Shown here piece by piece: positions 27,288 through 37,297 of a stretch of 64,000 bases of DNA. The position numbers were made by a program, and so were the translations under genes. The notes under the pieces were generated by a model that was not told where the DNA came from, searched no databases, and saw only the letters and a list, made by a program, of their open reading frames with translations. Every line of letters starts with the position of its first letter. Position 1 is the stretch's first letter. Source of the stretch: Paludibacter jiangxiensis (GTDB lineage: Bacteria; Bacteroidota; Bacteroidia; Bacteroidales; Paludibacteraceae); NCBI RefSeq assembly GCF_001618385.1, contig NZ_BDCR01000002.1:124001-188000 (forward strand), read 5' to 3'.

Positions 27288-27802
27288 GAGCTATTAATGT
27301 AAAAAACTGATATACAGATAATTGAACTTTGTATTAAATACAGTAAAGCTTTTCTCTCATAGTGCTGGATTTCAGAAGTGTAGCAGGGGTATCGCTATTG
27401 TAAAAAATACAATAAGATATGGCTGTTAAATAATGTCAATGAGTTGTGTGGGGTATGGTATAATGACAGCTTAGAGGAAGAGTATTTGCCTGAAAGTTTC
27501 GCGATAAGCGTCTCCAATAGGGATAATGTAGTTTTTACTGTGAATGCGAACAGATGAATGAATATTTTTTTTGTAGTTTATTTATTATTAATGTAAAAAA
27601 TATTTTCTTTTCCATTGTTTATGCCAAATTTATTTTGGAAATTTGTCGCGTTCTCGGAAAGATTGACTTCGTTGATTTGCAGTAACGAATAAATTTTACC
27701 CATAAATTTCCTCGATAAAGGTTGGAGTTATATTAATGAACAGCAGTCTGTTGTTTTGACGATTAAGTGATAATCAAAATGGTTAATGTAAGATCAATAA
27801 AC
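27288..27802. other. Divergent intergenic region between the xyl operon and the DUF3857 genes
   Basis: No gene supported. Two palindromes that could be operator sites: GTATT-A-AATAC at 27331-27341 and ATTGTA-AAAAA-TACAAT at 27397-27413. Both are AT-rich and lie upstream of the candidate xyl promoter. Confidence 0.45.
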
Positions 27803-29692
27803 ATGAAGTTCGAACGGATCATGTATCCGACAATCTTTTCCACAAGCAGAATGATTGTGTTTGCAATTGTATTCCTAAGTCAGTTGCAAATTCATTTACG
27901 TGCTCAGGAGGTTAATGCTGAGGTGGTTGACTATAAGAGTGTTTGTGTTTTTGATAAATCAAAATTATCTCAAAGCAAGTCGGTAACCGTTCAGGTTAAC
28001 AACAGGGCGGGGGAAGAGTATGGGGAAGTGAAAATCTATTATTCTAAAGCAGATAAATTAACAGATGTCTCGGTTCGTCTTGAAGATCGGAATGGAATAC
28101 TTATTCGTACGTTGGGCAAGAATGAATTATCAGACCGGAGCGCTATCTCGGAAGGTGCTCTTTATGAAGATAGTTACGTTAAACAGGCATTAGTGAAACA
28201 TAATGTTTATCCCTACAGGGTAACATATTCATATACAATAGTCTCTAAAAATTACATTGAGATAGCAGACTGGACTCCGGTGGTTTATAATGATATACCG
28301 ACTCGAAACGCAACTCTGAAGGTTGTTATTCCGAAAAATGTGAAATTTGAAGTTACGACAATGAGCGTGGACACCTGTCAGAAAGATTCGACAGTATCTT
28401 CTCTGGAGATGGTTTGGAAAAGTCGATATAATAAACAAATCAAGAACGAGGTGTTTGCTGAAAAAGAGAATTTTTATCCAAGAGTGATCGTTGTGCCTGG
28501 AGTCTTCAATTATGGTGTTGAAGGTGAATCGCGAAGTTGGACTTCTTTGGGAAAATGGTATGCAAATCTCACCCGGGGGCTCGATAATTTGCCTGATGAA
28601 GAAAAAACTAAAGTTCAACATCTGATATCGGGACTGAAAGATAAACGAGACATTATTCGGAAACTATATCGGTACCTTCAGGATAATACTCGATATATCA
28701 ATATTTCTATCGGGATTGGCGGGCTTAAACCTTACCCGGCTTCTTATGTGGCTCAAAATCGGTATGGTGATTGTAAGGCTCTTACCACATATATGAAAGC
28801 TCTGTTGAAAGCAGCCGGCATTGACTCCAAATATGTTTTGATTTATGCAGGTGATCAGCCTCGCAGTTTGATTAGACAAGCGGTCTTTCCCCAGTTTAAT
28901 CATGTAATTTTGGCCGTGCCGGTAGATAGAGATACTATATGGCTGGAGAATACAAGTCCAGTAAATCCATTTGGATACATGGGTTTGTTTACTCAAAACC
29001 GTGAAGCCTTGTTGGTAGATGAACAAGAAAGTCACCTCGTTCATGTGCCTGCATTGCATCGTCAGGATGCTGTCAATGAACGCATGTTCAACTTTAGGTT
29101 TAGTAGTGCAGGTCATGCAACTGTTAATTGGTCTTCGATATTCAAGGGGCAGGATTTTGATAGATTTACGCAAATCAATACTTCGTTGAACGAAGAATTG
29201 AAGGATAGAATTATAAGAGATTATATTCCATTTAAGAACTACGAGGTTCTCGATTGGCATATTGAACGGGCGGATCGGGATTCTTCTTTTATAAAGTTCA
29301 ATGCCAGTTTTAATGTCTATAAATATCTTAAATCACTGGGTACAGATATGTACTTTAGCCTTTATCCTGTTGAGATTCCCAATTTTATACAGCCGGCTTT
29401 ACGAACTTTACCCCTTGAAATTCCCTATCCTGTTGGCGGAGTCGATAGTTTGGTTTATTATTATCCTGATAAATATGGGTTAAAAGGCATGATGAAGGAT
29501 GTCAATATAGATACAAAATTCGGGACTTATTCATGTGTTTTTCACCCCGATAAAGAAAAGCTGCTTGTGATAAAAAAAATAAATATTTACGCAGGACGAT
29601 ACTCGTTGTCTCAATATTCAGAATTTTATGAATTCATTAAATACATCAAAGAAATTGATACTGCGAATGTTTTATTACAACGGGCTGATTAA
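27803..29692 (+). CDS. Secreted DUF3857 / transglutaminase-core protein with intact catalytic triad
   Basis: About 629 aa. An N-terminal hydrophobic export segment (MIVFAIVFLSQLQIHLRAQ) is followed by a DUF3857 beta domain (about residues 60-260: 'LIRTLGKNELSD', 'VTYSYTIVSKNYI') and a transglutaminase-like core: 'NRYGDCKALTTYMKALLKAAGI' with Cys324, 'QFNHVILAVPV' with His367 and 'IWLENTSPV' with an acidic residue near 382. These proteins are common in Bacteroidota and are presumed to be periplasmic peptidases or transamidases; substrates are unknown. The start is uncertain: ATG 27803 is preferred, with in-frame GTG 27767 and ATG 27779 upstream. It is followed after about 75 nt by a related gene. 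Confidence 0.85.
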   Translation: MKFERIMYPTIFSTSRMIVFAIVFLSQLQIHLRAQEVNAEVVDYKSVCVFDKSKLSQSKSVTVQVNNRAGEEYGEVKIYYSKADKLTDVSVRLEDRNGILIRTLGKNELSDRSAISEGALYEDSYVKQALVKHNVYPYRVTYSYTIVSKNYIEIADWTPVVYNDIPTRNATLKVVIPKNVKFEVTTMSVDTCQKDSTVSSLEMVWKSRYNKQIKNEVFAEKENFYPRVIVVPGVFNYGVEGESRSWTSLGKWYANLTRGLDNLPDEEKTKVQHLISGLKDKRDIIRKLYRYLQDNTRYINISIGIGGLKPYPASYVAQNRYGDCKALTTYMKALLKAAGIDSKYVLIYAGDQPRSLIRQAVFPQFNHVILAVPVDRDTIWLENTSPVNPFGYMGLFTQNREALLVDEQESHLVHVPALHRQDAVNERMFNFRFSSAGHATVNWSSIFKGQDFDRFTQINTSLNEELKDRIIRDYIPFKNYEVLDWHIERADRDSSFIKFNASFNVYKYLKSLGTDMYFSLYPVEIPNFIQPALRTLPLEIPYPVGGVDSLVYYYPDKYGLKGMMKDVNIDTKFGTYSCVFHPDKEKLLVIKKINIYAGRYSLSQYSEFYEFIKYIKEIDTANVLLQRAD

Positions 29693-29767
29693 TCTATTAT
29701 TTTGACGAAATGATAAAGTTTCTGGCTCTTTAATTATGTGCAATATTTACCCTTAAATCAATTATCT

Positions 29768-31816
29768 ATGAACCCAGCATGTCACGATGGAAACAAAAAG
29801 AAACATTTTAAGACTGGATCAGTAAACGGTTTGTTGCAATTTGTACAATCCCATTTGTTGTTACAATTAGGTATGATCTTCTTTTTGTTGTCGATTCCGA
29901 AATGGAGTGTAGGTCAGACATTCCTGCATGAATTCGGTAAGTGTAGTAATGAAGATTTTGAACTAAAAAAATATGATAAAGCCCCGAACGCCGATGCTGT
30001 TGTTATTTATGATATTGGCAAATCCTATTTCTCGGAAAGTGGAGGTGGGTTCAATGTCGTTTTTGAAAGAAAGCTAAAGCTTAAAATTTTCAATAAAGCG
30101 GGAATTAAACATGCGAATTTTGATATCCCTTATTATACAGGGAAGAACGGCGATGAAAGTGTATCAGAATTGCAGGGGAATGTGTATAATTATGAAAATG
30201 GCAGCGTTAGGGTCTCGCACCTAGATACTGAAAAAGATTATAACGAGAAACAAAATGAACACTGGAAAATAAAAAAAATAGCCATGCCAGATGTAAAGGA
30301 AGGTTCTGTTGTAGAATTAGCCTATACAATAACCAGTCCGTATGTTTTCAATTTTAGAAATTGGGAGTTTCAATCTCATATTCCTGTGATTTATAGTGAA
30401 TATATTACTAAAATGATTCCATTTTATGAATACACATACATTTTACAAGGTATGCCTCGTTTTGACGACTTTAAAAACTATCAATCAGAAGGAAGTGAAT
30501 ATAGTTTTGCCGGGGTGAAATATCACGAAATGATCTATGATTTTGTAATGAAAGATTTGCCCGGGTTCAAAGATGAGTCTTTTATAACTTCGGAGCAGGA
30601 TTACATTGTGAAGATGGATTTTCAACTATCTGCAATGCATTATCCGGACGGAAGGGTTGAGAAAATTATGCGAACTTGGCCGGAATTATCAAAAGAATTG
30701 CTTGATAATGATTATTTTGGCAGATATATCAATGCGGCACGGAAAAAAGCGAAGGATATACTACTTCCGCTTAATCTTTCTGCATTGACAAAAAAAGATA
30801 AGGCGAAAATAATATTCGAATACGTAATATCTAATTATAGCTGGAATAAAGAGGTTTCTAAATTTGTGGATAAAAGCGTGAAGGATTTCTCTCTGTCAAA
30901 AACAGGGAATAGCGCCAGTATCAATTTATTTATGTTGGCGATGTTGAATGAAGCCGGAATAGAAGCAGATCCTGTGGTTTTAAGTACAAGAAATCATGGC
31001 AAAATCAAGATGGATTATCCGTTCGAGTATTTTTTTAATGATGTTGTGGCGTATGCAAAACTTGATTCGGGAACTGTTGTGATGGATGCAACAGAGCCTT
31101 TGTGTACTTTTAATCAGATTCCTACACGTTGCCTAAATGATAGAGGGTTGGTGGTGCAAAAAAACAAAGTGGAATGGATACCTCTTAAAGGAACAACGCC
31201 ATCGAAGGAAGAATATCAGCTCGAAATTAAATTGAATAGCTCGCTGGATAGTGTACGTCAGAGTTGTAAGCTGATATCGACCGGTTACGATGCTGTATAT
31301 TATCGGGATACGTATCAAAGTGAGAAAGATAAGCTGAAAAAGAAATTGTTGGGGAGTAATGCTCTGGAAACTGAAAAACTGGAAGCAGATAATCTGACTC
31401 AACCGGAAAAGCCGTTTCTGCTGAGATATGAAAAAAACAATGCTATTGATGTTGTTGATGGTAAATTAATTATAGAGCCGTTTGGAAATACGGTTATGAG
31501 CGAAAACCCATTGAAGCAACAACTCCGTAGCTATCCTGTTGATATGACTTATCAGAAAACAAATAAATTTTACGCTCGCATCATGGTACCTGCCGGATAT
31601 AAACTATTATCGAAGCCGGAAGATATGTCAATTAACAATGGCTTGGTGCGTGTTATTTATACGGCAAGTGCTATGGATGATCAAACTGTTCAGATAGTTG
31701 CTAGTTACGAGTTTAAAAAGGATGTTTATCCCAGCGAAGACTATTCGAATCTGAAAGCATATATAAATATGATTGTTAGTAAGTTCAACGATAAGATTGT
31801 TTTGTCGAAGATCTGA
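29768..31816 (+). CDS. DUF3857 / transglutaminase-like protein lacking the catalytic Cys
   Basis: About 682 aa. Hydrophobic segment near residues 30-50 (LLLQLGMIFFLLSIP), then the DUF3857-type beta domain ('VVFERKLKLKIFNKAGI', 'VVELAYTITSPYVFNFRNWEFQ') and a transglutaminase-like region. Where the preceding paralogue has the Cys in 'GDCKALTTYMKAL', this one has 'GNSASINLFMLAMLNEAGI', so the nucleophile is replaced; 'VVMDATEPL' occupies the acidic-residue region. This is the second common Bacteroidota subtype, probably non-catalytic or binding. Tandem with its catalytic-looking relative, so the two may act as a pair. ATG 29768 is preferred to GTG 29738. Confidence 0.82.
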   Translation: MNPACHDGNKKKHFKTGSVNGLLQFVQSHLLLQLGMIFFLLSIPKWSVGQTFLHEFGKCSNEDFELKKYDKAPNADAVVIYDIGKSYFSESGGGFNVVFERKLKLKIFNKAGIKHANFDIPYYTGKNGDESVSELQGNVYNYENGSVRVSHLDTEKDYNEKQNEHWKIKKIAMPDVKEGSVVELAYTITSPYVFNFRNWEFQSHIPVIYSEYITKMIPFYEYTYILQGMPRFDDFKNYQSEGSEYSFAGVKYHEMIYDFVMKDLPGFKDESFITSEQDYIVKMDFQLSAMHYPDGRVEKIMRTWPELSKELLDNDYFGRYINAARKKAKDILLPLNLSALTKKDKAKIIFEYVISNYSWNKEVSKFVDKSVKDFSLSKTGNSASINLFMLAMLNEAGIEADPVVLSTRNHGKIKMDYPFEYFFNDVVAYAKLDSGTVVMDATEPLCTFNQIPTRCLNDRGLVVQKNKVEWIPLKGTTPSKEEYQLEIKLNSSLDSVRQSCKLISTGYDAVYYRDTYQSEKDKLKKKLLGSNALETEKLEADNLTQPEKPFLLRYEKNNAIDVVDGKLIIEPFGNTVMSENPLKQQLRSYPVDMTYQKTNKFYARIMVPAGYKLLSKPEDMSINNGLVRVIYTASAMDDQTVQIVASYEFKKDVYPSEDYSNLKAYINMIVSKFNDKIVLSKI

Positions 31817-31825
31817 AACTTCACG

Positions 31826-32479
31826 CTATTTGTTGAGGAGGTTCAGAATTTCTCTGGCTTCTTCAACAAATAGAGTGGCTCCTTTTGCTTCGAGTTCCGC
31901 TTTTGGACGGAAGCCCCAAAGTACCGAAACCAAACGAACCCCCGCATTCAGCGCTGTTTCTACATCCACGCCCGAATCTCCGACATACAGCGTTTCTTCT
32001 TTACCGGTATCAGCATTCTTCATAATTTCATAGACGATGGAAGGGTCCGGTTTTATGGGAAAATCTTCACGTTGACCAAGTACTGTGGAAAACTTGATGT
32101 CAGGGAAAAAGCGCTTGGTCAGATATTTCGTGGCAGAGTCTATCTTGTTTGATGCAACGGCAAGTTTGATGCCCTTGTTCTGCAACGTTTCCAGTAGTTC
32201 CGTTATTCCGGGATAAGGACGGGTAAATTCAGTTGAATGATCGGCGTAGTAGAGTAGAAAATCTCTTTTGACTTTCGCGATGGTAGCCGGGTTTCTGTCG
32301 CTCTCGGGGAGCGCACGTTCAACCAGTTTATTCATTCCGTTGCCCACAAAAAAACGATAAGCTTCTATTGTGTGAGTAGGGTAGTGGTGTAATTCGAGCG
32401 CGTAATTACAGCTGTGAGCCAGGTCGTATATGGTGTCTAAAAGTGTTCCGTCTAAATCGAAAATTACTAACTTAATCAT
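31826..32479 (-). CDS. HAD-superfamily phosphatase, phosphoglycolate phosphatase-like
   Basis: 217 aa. HAD motif I 'VIFDLDGTLLDT' with nucleophile Asp, motif II in 'LAVASNK', Lys in 'FPIKPDPS' and motif IV 'YVGDSGVDVETA'. The cap insertion after motif I is helical as in Gph. The substrate is presumed to be 2-phosphoglycolate or another small phosphate; the family is promiscuous. Its ATG overlaps the end of recQ by 8 nt (ATGATTAA), so translation is coupled to the helicase gene. Confidence 0.88.
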   Translation of the reverse strand: MIKLVIFDLDGTLLDTIYDLAHSCNYALELHHYPTHTIEAYRFFVGNGMNKLVERALPESDRNPATIAKVKRDFLLYYADHSTEFTRPYPGITELLETLQNKGIKLAVASNKIDSATKYLTKRFFPDIKFSTVLGQREDFPIKPDPSIVYEIMKNADTGKEETLYVGDSGVDVETALNAGVRLVSVLWGFRPKAELEAKGATLFVEEAREILNLLNK

Positions 32480-34391
32480 CTGTTTGATTCTTTGATATGT
32501 GGATCAATTGGTTTTGGTCTATTGATATAATGTTTTTGTCGAGCAAAAAACGTAAAGCTTGTGTTGTCTTGTCTTCGGACGTTTTCATTGTACGAAGAAG
32601 CTCGTTTGAGGAAACAGGCTTAGCGCTTATAATGGTTTTAATGCGAGACACGATTATATCGAATTCTTCCGTGGAAAGCGAGTTCTTCTTTTTTGCAATG
32701 CAGACGTCGCACACGCCACAGGCCGTTTCTTGTTTTTGTCCGAAATAAGCTAACAACTGCTGGCTGCGACAGATGCTGTTTTCTTCCGCATAGCCTTGCA
32801 TAGCTTCTATTCTTTTCTCGAATCGTTCTTTGCGGGTCTCGTATACATCTTTGCTCAGTTTCACATGTTTAATGTCTTCCCGTGAAGATGTAAAGGTAAT
32901 GAAAGGGGTTTTCTTTGCCGGAATGTAGCTGAATATGTGGGTTTTGCTAAGCTGGCTGAAAACGTTGTATACGGTTTCTCTTGTCGACTCGGCTCTTTGA
33001 GCGATTAAATCTTCGTTGATATACACATGGTCGGCAAACAAACCGGTGTAAGACCGTAATGTTACCTGAATGATGTTATCCCATTCGGGGTTTCCGTGAC
33101 GCAAAGAATAGAGTTCATCTTTGTTGACGGTAATCATCAGTCGCGACGGATTGTCAAGAGCATCAGACAGAGTGATATAGCCGGCCTGTTCCATTATCTT
33201 CAACGCGTTGTAACTCATGTTGAGCGGTAATTTGTAGGCCTTGCAGAATTCCTGAAGGTCGAATGGAAAAACGGCTTCGAACCCGGATCCGACAGCTAAC
33301 TGGTAAAAATTGCCAAGTGAATTGTATGTGTCCAAAACTCGTTGTTTGTCCGGAAATGAATCGCTTATCCTGCGTTTGAGTTTAGCTCCGTCATTCTTGC
33401 TGTAAATGATGGTGGCATACGCTTTTTTGCCGTCGCGTCCTGCCCGTCCTGCCTCCTGAAAATATGCTTCCGGCGAATCAGGCAAGTCGAGGTGAATAAC
33501 TAGTCGAACGTCCGGTTTATCAATGCCCATGCCAAAAGCGTTGGTGCAGACAATCACCCGGCATTGGTTCGATTTCCAAGCCGCTTGTCGTTCGTTTTTC
33601 ACATGCTGAGGCAATCCCGCATGAAAAAAATTGGCCGAAAAACCGTTGTCAATTAGAAATTCTGCGACTTCTTTTGTCTTTTTCCGGTCTCGTACATACA
33701 CAATAGCACAACCGGGAACGTTGGTCAGGATTTTTATGAGTAAAGAAAGTTTATCGTCAGCTTCGCGAACAATATAGGCAAGGTTTTGTCGGGCAAAGCT
33801 CTGTGAGAAGCAGTTTGGTTCGTCGAAGTTTAATTGTGATTGTATGTCCCGGATTACTTCAGGCGTGGCTGTAGCAGTCAAAGCTAAAACCGGAACCCCC
33901 GGCAAATGTTTGCGTATTTCAGCTATCTTCAGATAAGACGGACGAAAGTCGTATCCCCACTGAGAAATGCAATGTGCTTCGTCAACAGCAATTAAGCAAA
34001 TGTTGATGGAACTGAGTCGCTTTAAAAACAGCTCGGAGGATAGTCTCTCGGGAGAAACATAGAGGAATTTTACATTACCGAATGCACAATTATCGAGTGT
34101 CGTAATGATTTCCTGGCGGCTCATGCCGGTGCAAATCATTTCGGCTTTGATTCCACGGGCTTTGAGATTGTCTACCTGATCGCGCATCAGGGCAATTAGC
34201 GGAGTAATTACCAGACAGGTTCCGTCCATTGCCATTGTGGGCACCTGAAATGTAATGGATTTGCCACCACCGGTGGGCATTAGTCCCAATGTGTCTTTCC
34301 CCCCGGCAATGCTGAGGATAATATCGCTTTGCAACGGGCGAAATGCCTCGTAGTTCCAATATTCTTTTAATACGTTGAGAAATTTATCCAT
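32472..34391 (-). CDS. recQ: RecQ-family ATP-dependent DNA helicase
   Basis: 639 aa 3'-5' helicase. 'FRPLQSDII' (Q motif 0), Walker A 'MPTGGGKS' (residues 38-45), DEAH box at 137-140 in 'VDEAHCISQWGYDFR', 'YVRDRKKTKEVAEFL', 'GMGIDKPDVRLVIH' and 'QEAGRAGRDG' (motifs V-VI). The zinc-binding region has 'SICRSQQLLAYFG' and 'CGVCDVC'. A winged-helix part lies before it; a classical HRDC domain is not evident at the C-terminus. Translationally coupled to the HAD gene downstream. Several Bacteroidota carry more than one RecQ, so this may not be the main one. Confidence 0.93.
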   Translation of the reverse strand: MDKFLNVLKEYWNYEAFRPLQSDIILSIAGGKDTLGLMPTGGGKSITFQVPTMAMDGTCLVITPLIALMRDQVDNLKARGIKAEMICTGMSRQEIITTLDNCAFGNVKFLYVSPERLSSELFLKRLSSINICLIAVDEAHCISQWGYDFRPSYLKIAEIRKHLPGVPVLALTATATPEVIRDIQSQLNFDEPNCFSQSFARQNLAYIVREADDKLSLLIKILTNVPGCAIVYVRDRKKTKEVAEFLIDNGFSANFFHAGLPQHVKNERQAAWKSNQCRVIVCTNAFGMGIDKPDVRLVIHLDLPDSPEAYFQEAGRAGRDGKKAYATIIYSKNDGAKLKRRISDSFPDKQRVLDTYNSLGNFYQLAVGSGFEAVFPFDLQEFCKAYKLPLNMSYNALKIMEQAGYITLSDALDNPSRLMITVNKDELYSLRHGNPEWDNIIQVTLRSYTGLFADHVYINEDLIAQRAESTRETVYNVFSQLSKTHIFSYIPAKKTPFITFTSSREDIKHVKLSKDVYETRKERFEKRIEAMQGYAEENSICRSQQLLAYFGQKQETACGVCDVCIAKKKNSLSTEEFDIIVSRIKTIISAKPVSSNELLRTMKTSEDKTTQALRFLLDKNIISIDQNQLIHISKNQTDD

Positions 34392-34498
34392 CGGACTTCT
34401 GACGAAATTGTTGCAAAATTACAATTTTTATACCATTAAATCAGTCGTTGTGCTCCATTTAATAATTACCTTTGTACCCGGATTTAATCATTGCATAC

Positions 34499-35164
34499 AT
34501 GCGTCGTGTTATTTTTGCGATATTGATTACCTTTTCGTCTGCGGTCATGGCTTTTAATCAGACAGTGGACTACGATCAGTGGCTGAACAAACTACAGACT
34601 ACTCAGCAGATTTTTAACGAGCTCAACTACACTCTGAAGTTGTCTCCTAAAAGCTGTGTGTGTAATTATGAAGTGCACGGTCGTGATACTTTGTTCTTGT
34701 ATGTCTTCAATGATTTCTACTGTTTTCCTCCAATGAAGTTCATGAACAAGAAACAGGAAAATTTCTATTGGAAAACGGTGAGAGACGTAAAAAGAGTGTT
34801 GCCATATGCGCGGCTTGTTTCCCGAACGGTGTATGATGCAAACAAACAGCTTGTGCAGATAACCGATGAAAAAGAACGTAAGGTTTTCCTGAAACAAACT
34901 GAAAAGGAGCTTTTCAAGCGTTACGAGAAAGAATTACGATCCATGTCGATCAATCAGGGAAAATTGCTTGTGCGCCTTGTCGATAGGGAATGTCATCAGA
35001 CTACTTATTCTATCATCAGAACATATAAAGGCGCTTTTTCAGCCTGGATGTGGCAAACTGTAGCCAAGCTCTTCGGGTCAGACCTAAAGGCTGAATACGA
35101 TGTGCAAAACAAGGATAAAATTATAGAAAGGGTAATTACCCTTGTAGAGGCCGGACAATTATGA
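34499..35164 (+). CDS. DUF4294 exported protein
   Basis: 221 aa with a short signal peptide (MRRVIFAILITFSSAVMA). The segment 'RDTLFLYVFNDFYCFPPMKFMNKKQENFYWKTVRDVKRVLPYARLV' matches DUF4294, where 'Y..LV.NVKK.YPYA.' is typical. Known only from Bacteroidota, function unknown, and usually a single copy per genome. A good -7 box TACCTTTG (34467-34474) lies upstream. Followed after 31 nt by pdxB, so the two may share a transcript. ATG 34499 is preferred over TTG 34472. Confidence 0.8.
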   Translation: MRRVIFAILITFSSAVMAFNQTVDYDQWLNKLQTTQQIFNELNYTLKLSPKSCVCNYEVHGRDTLFLYVFNDFYCFPPMKFMNKKQENFYWKTVRDVKRVLPYARLVSRTVYDANKQLVQITDEKERKVFLKQTEKELFKRYEKELRSMSINQGKLLVRLVDRECHQTTYSIIRTYKGAFSAWMWQTVAKLFGSDLKAEYDVQNKDKIIERVITLVEAGQL

Positions 35165-35195
35165 TCCGGCATTTTTTTACTTCAAAATTGAGCAT

Positions 35196-36338
35196 ATGCA
35201 TCAACGTCCGCAGATAGTAATAGATGAGAAAATTCCTTTTATTAAGGGCGTTTTAGAGCCTTATGCAGATGTGAACTATGTGGAAGGTGCTCAAATTGAT
35301 TCAAATATAGTAGCAAATGCAGATGCATTAATTGTTCGAACCCGCACTATCTGCAATGAAGCTCTCCTGAAAAATTCGACAGTAAAATTTATTGCTACTG
35401 CAACAATAGGGACAGACCATATTGATACTGCCTATTGTGATGCCAGGGGTGTTTTTTGGACAAATGCACTGGGTTGTAATTCCGGATCCGTTTATCAATA
35501 TATAGCCTCTGTGTTGTCCTGGTTGGTTCGGGAAAAACAGGCAGAACTTGAAGCGTTGACGCTTGGCGTAATTGGATGCGGACATGTGGGAAGCAAGGTT
35601 GTCCGACTCGGACAATTGCTTGGAATGAAGGTGCTGGTTAACGACCCACCTTTGCAAAGGGCACATGGCGGAAATTTTGTTTCGTTGGATGAATTGTTGC
35701 AACAATCGGATATTGTATCTCTTCATACACCGTTGACACGATCGGGCGAAGACAAAACGTTTCATCTTATAGATAACGTTAATCTTCGCAAAATGAAGTC
35801 TTCTGCATGGCTCATTAATTCTTCAAGGGGAGAAGTACTCGACGGTGAAGCTCTTGAAATGGCGTTGAAAAATCAAGCAATTCAAGGAGCTGTTCTGGAT
35901 GTTTGGGAACACGAACCACATATTTCGGTCGGCCTATTAAATCAGGTAGCTTTAGCCACTCCTCATATTGCAGGCTATTCTGCCGATGGTAAAGCTACTG
36001 CTACCGCGATGAGCGTACAGGCTTTAAGCCGATTTTTTAATTTACCTCTTGATAAATGGCAGCCTGATTCGATTCCTTTACCACAGCAATCGACTTTATT
36101 AACCATTGATGCTTCAAATAAGACTATTTCGCAATTATTTGCAGAGGTGGTTTGGGCTACTTATGCAATTACCGAAGACAACGACCGTTTGCGTAATGCG
36201 GTTGCTGATTTTGAAAAACAAAGAGGGAATTATCCCATTCGCCGCGAATTTCAGGCTTACACAATAAATTTGAAGCAAGGGAACAGTCAACTTGTTGATT
36301 TCCTGAAAGCACTGGGTTTCCAGGTTACTTTGTCCTGA
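35196..36338 (+). CDS. pdxB: Erythronate-4-phosphate dehydrogenase
   Basis: 380 aa D-2-hydroxyacid dehydrogenase-family enzyme, second step of the DXP-dependent pyridoxal-5-phosphate pathway. Seen: 'DALIVRTRTICNEALL', 'IATATIGTDHID', 'GCNSGSVYQYIASVLSWL' (the characteristic CN-SV region of PdxB), NAD-binding 'LGVIGCGHVGSKV', 'LINSSRGEVLDGEAL' and the catalytic Glu/His in 'DVWEHEPHI' and 'ATPHIAGYS'. The extra C-terminal domain of about 85 residues distinguishes PdxB from simple hydroxyacid dehydrogenases. Confidence 0.94.
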   Translation: MHQRPQIVIDEKIPFIKGVLEPYADVNYVEGAQIDSNIVANADALIVRTRTICNEALLKNSTVKFIATATIGTDHIDTAYCDARGVFWTNALGCNSGSVYQYIASVLSWLVREKQAELEALTLGVIGCGHVGSKVVRLGQLLGMKVLVNDPPLQRAHGGNFVSLDELLQQSDIVSLHTPLTRSGEDKTFHLIDNVNLRKMKSSAWLINSSRGEVLDGEALEMALKNQAIQGAVLDVWEHEPHISVGLLNQVALATPHIAGYSADGKATATAMSVQALSRFFNLPLDKWQPDSIPLPQQSTLLTIDASNKTISQLFAEVVWATYAITEDNDRLRNAVADFEKQRGNYPIRREFQAYTINLKQGNSQLVDFLKALGFQVTLS

Positions 36339-36415
36339 TTTTTTATTTCGAAACATTGCGATAGAGTGTCGGTTGTAAACCGATTTTTGTACTTTTGTAT
36401 GGTTATCTGAATAGC

Positions 36416-37195
36416 ATGAACCGAACGTTTGCAATAAAATCCTACCTGTTATATTTGTTAAGAGCCCGTCACAAGAAAGGCTATGGCATTCATTCTCCTT
36501 TTGTGTTCAATCTTCTTAACTCTGTCTTTTACGAGCAATCTCCATATTATTGTTACGAAAGCATTGAAGATCTGAGAGAAAAGTTGAAAAGCTCAAAAGA
36601 CCTGATAGATGTGACAGATCACGGGACAGGTGGTTATACGAAACGTAGGATATGTGATATTGCCAGAAAGTCTGTGAAGCGTACTCAATATGCGCAATTG
36701 TTGTTCCGTTTGGCTAATTGCAACCGGTCGTCAAGCATACTGGAACTTGGCACTTGTTTGGGGCTGACAACACTCTACCTGTCACAAGTAAACAGCAATG
36801 GAAAAGTAGTGACAATTGATGCAGATGAGAATCTTTGCCGGTTGGCGTTGAATAATTTCAAAGAGTTAAGTGCCGATAATATTGAGCTTTGCAAAGGAAA
36901 AGTTGATGATGTGTTGCCTGGTATATTAGAAAAACTGCCGTCACTTGATTTCGTCTTTTTTGATGCGAACCATACACGGGAAGCAACATTGAAATATTTT
37001 GAGATGTGCCTGCCCAAAACACATAAATCCAGTATTTTTGTGTTTGATGACATTTACCGGAGCCAAGAGATGAGCCTTGCCTGGCAACAAATCATACAAC
37101 ATCCGGATGTCAGATTATCCATCGATATTTTTGAAATGGGAATAGTGTTTTTTAATACGGATTTGTTCAAGCAGGATTATATCGTCGCATTTTGA
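36416..37195 (+). CDS. Class I SAM-dependent O-methyltransferase-like protein
   Basis: 259 aa. 'ILELGTCLGLTTLYLSQ' is SAM-binding motif I and 'VVTIDADENLCRLALNNF' motif II; 'LDFVFFDANHTREATLKYFE' is the motif IV region typical of the O-methyltransferase (COMT-like) family. The N-terminal 'RARHKKGYGIHSPFVFNLLNSVF' occurs in a Bacteroidota clade of such proteins. Substrate unknown. ATG 36416 follows a -7-like TACTTTTG at 36390-36397. It lies 77 nt after pdxB and 102 nt before the adenosyltransferase gene. Confidence 0.82.
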   Translation: MNRTFAIKSYLLYLLRARHKKGYGIHSPFVFNLLNSVFYEQSPYYCYESIEDLREKLKSSKDLIDVTDHGTGGYTKRRICDIARKSVKRTQYAQLLFRLANCNRSSSILELGTCLGLTTLYLSQVNSNGKVVTIDADENLCRLALNNFKELSADNIELCKGKVDDVLPGILEKLPSLDFVFFDANHTREATLKYFEMCLPKTHKSSIFVFDDIYRSQEMSLAWQQIIQHPDVRLSIDIFEMGIVFFNTDLFKQDYIVAF

Positions 37196-37297
37196 AGAAA
37201 AAAGTCGCATTACAACACTAAAAAGTAATTTTGTACGTTTCAGCAGTAGACTAAAAGAAATTTTGCTGGAAAATATTGATAATTTAAGCAATAGACT

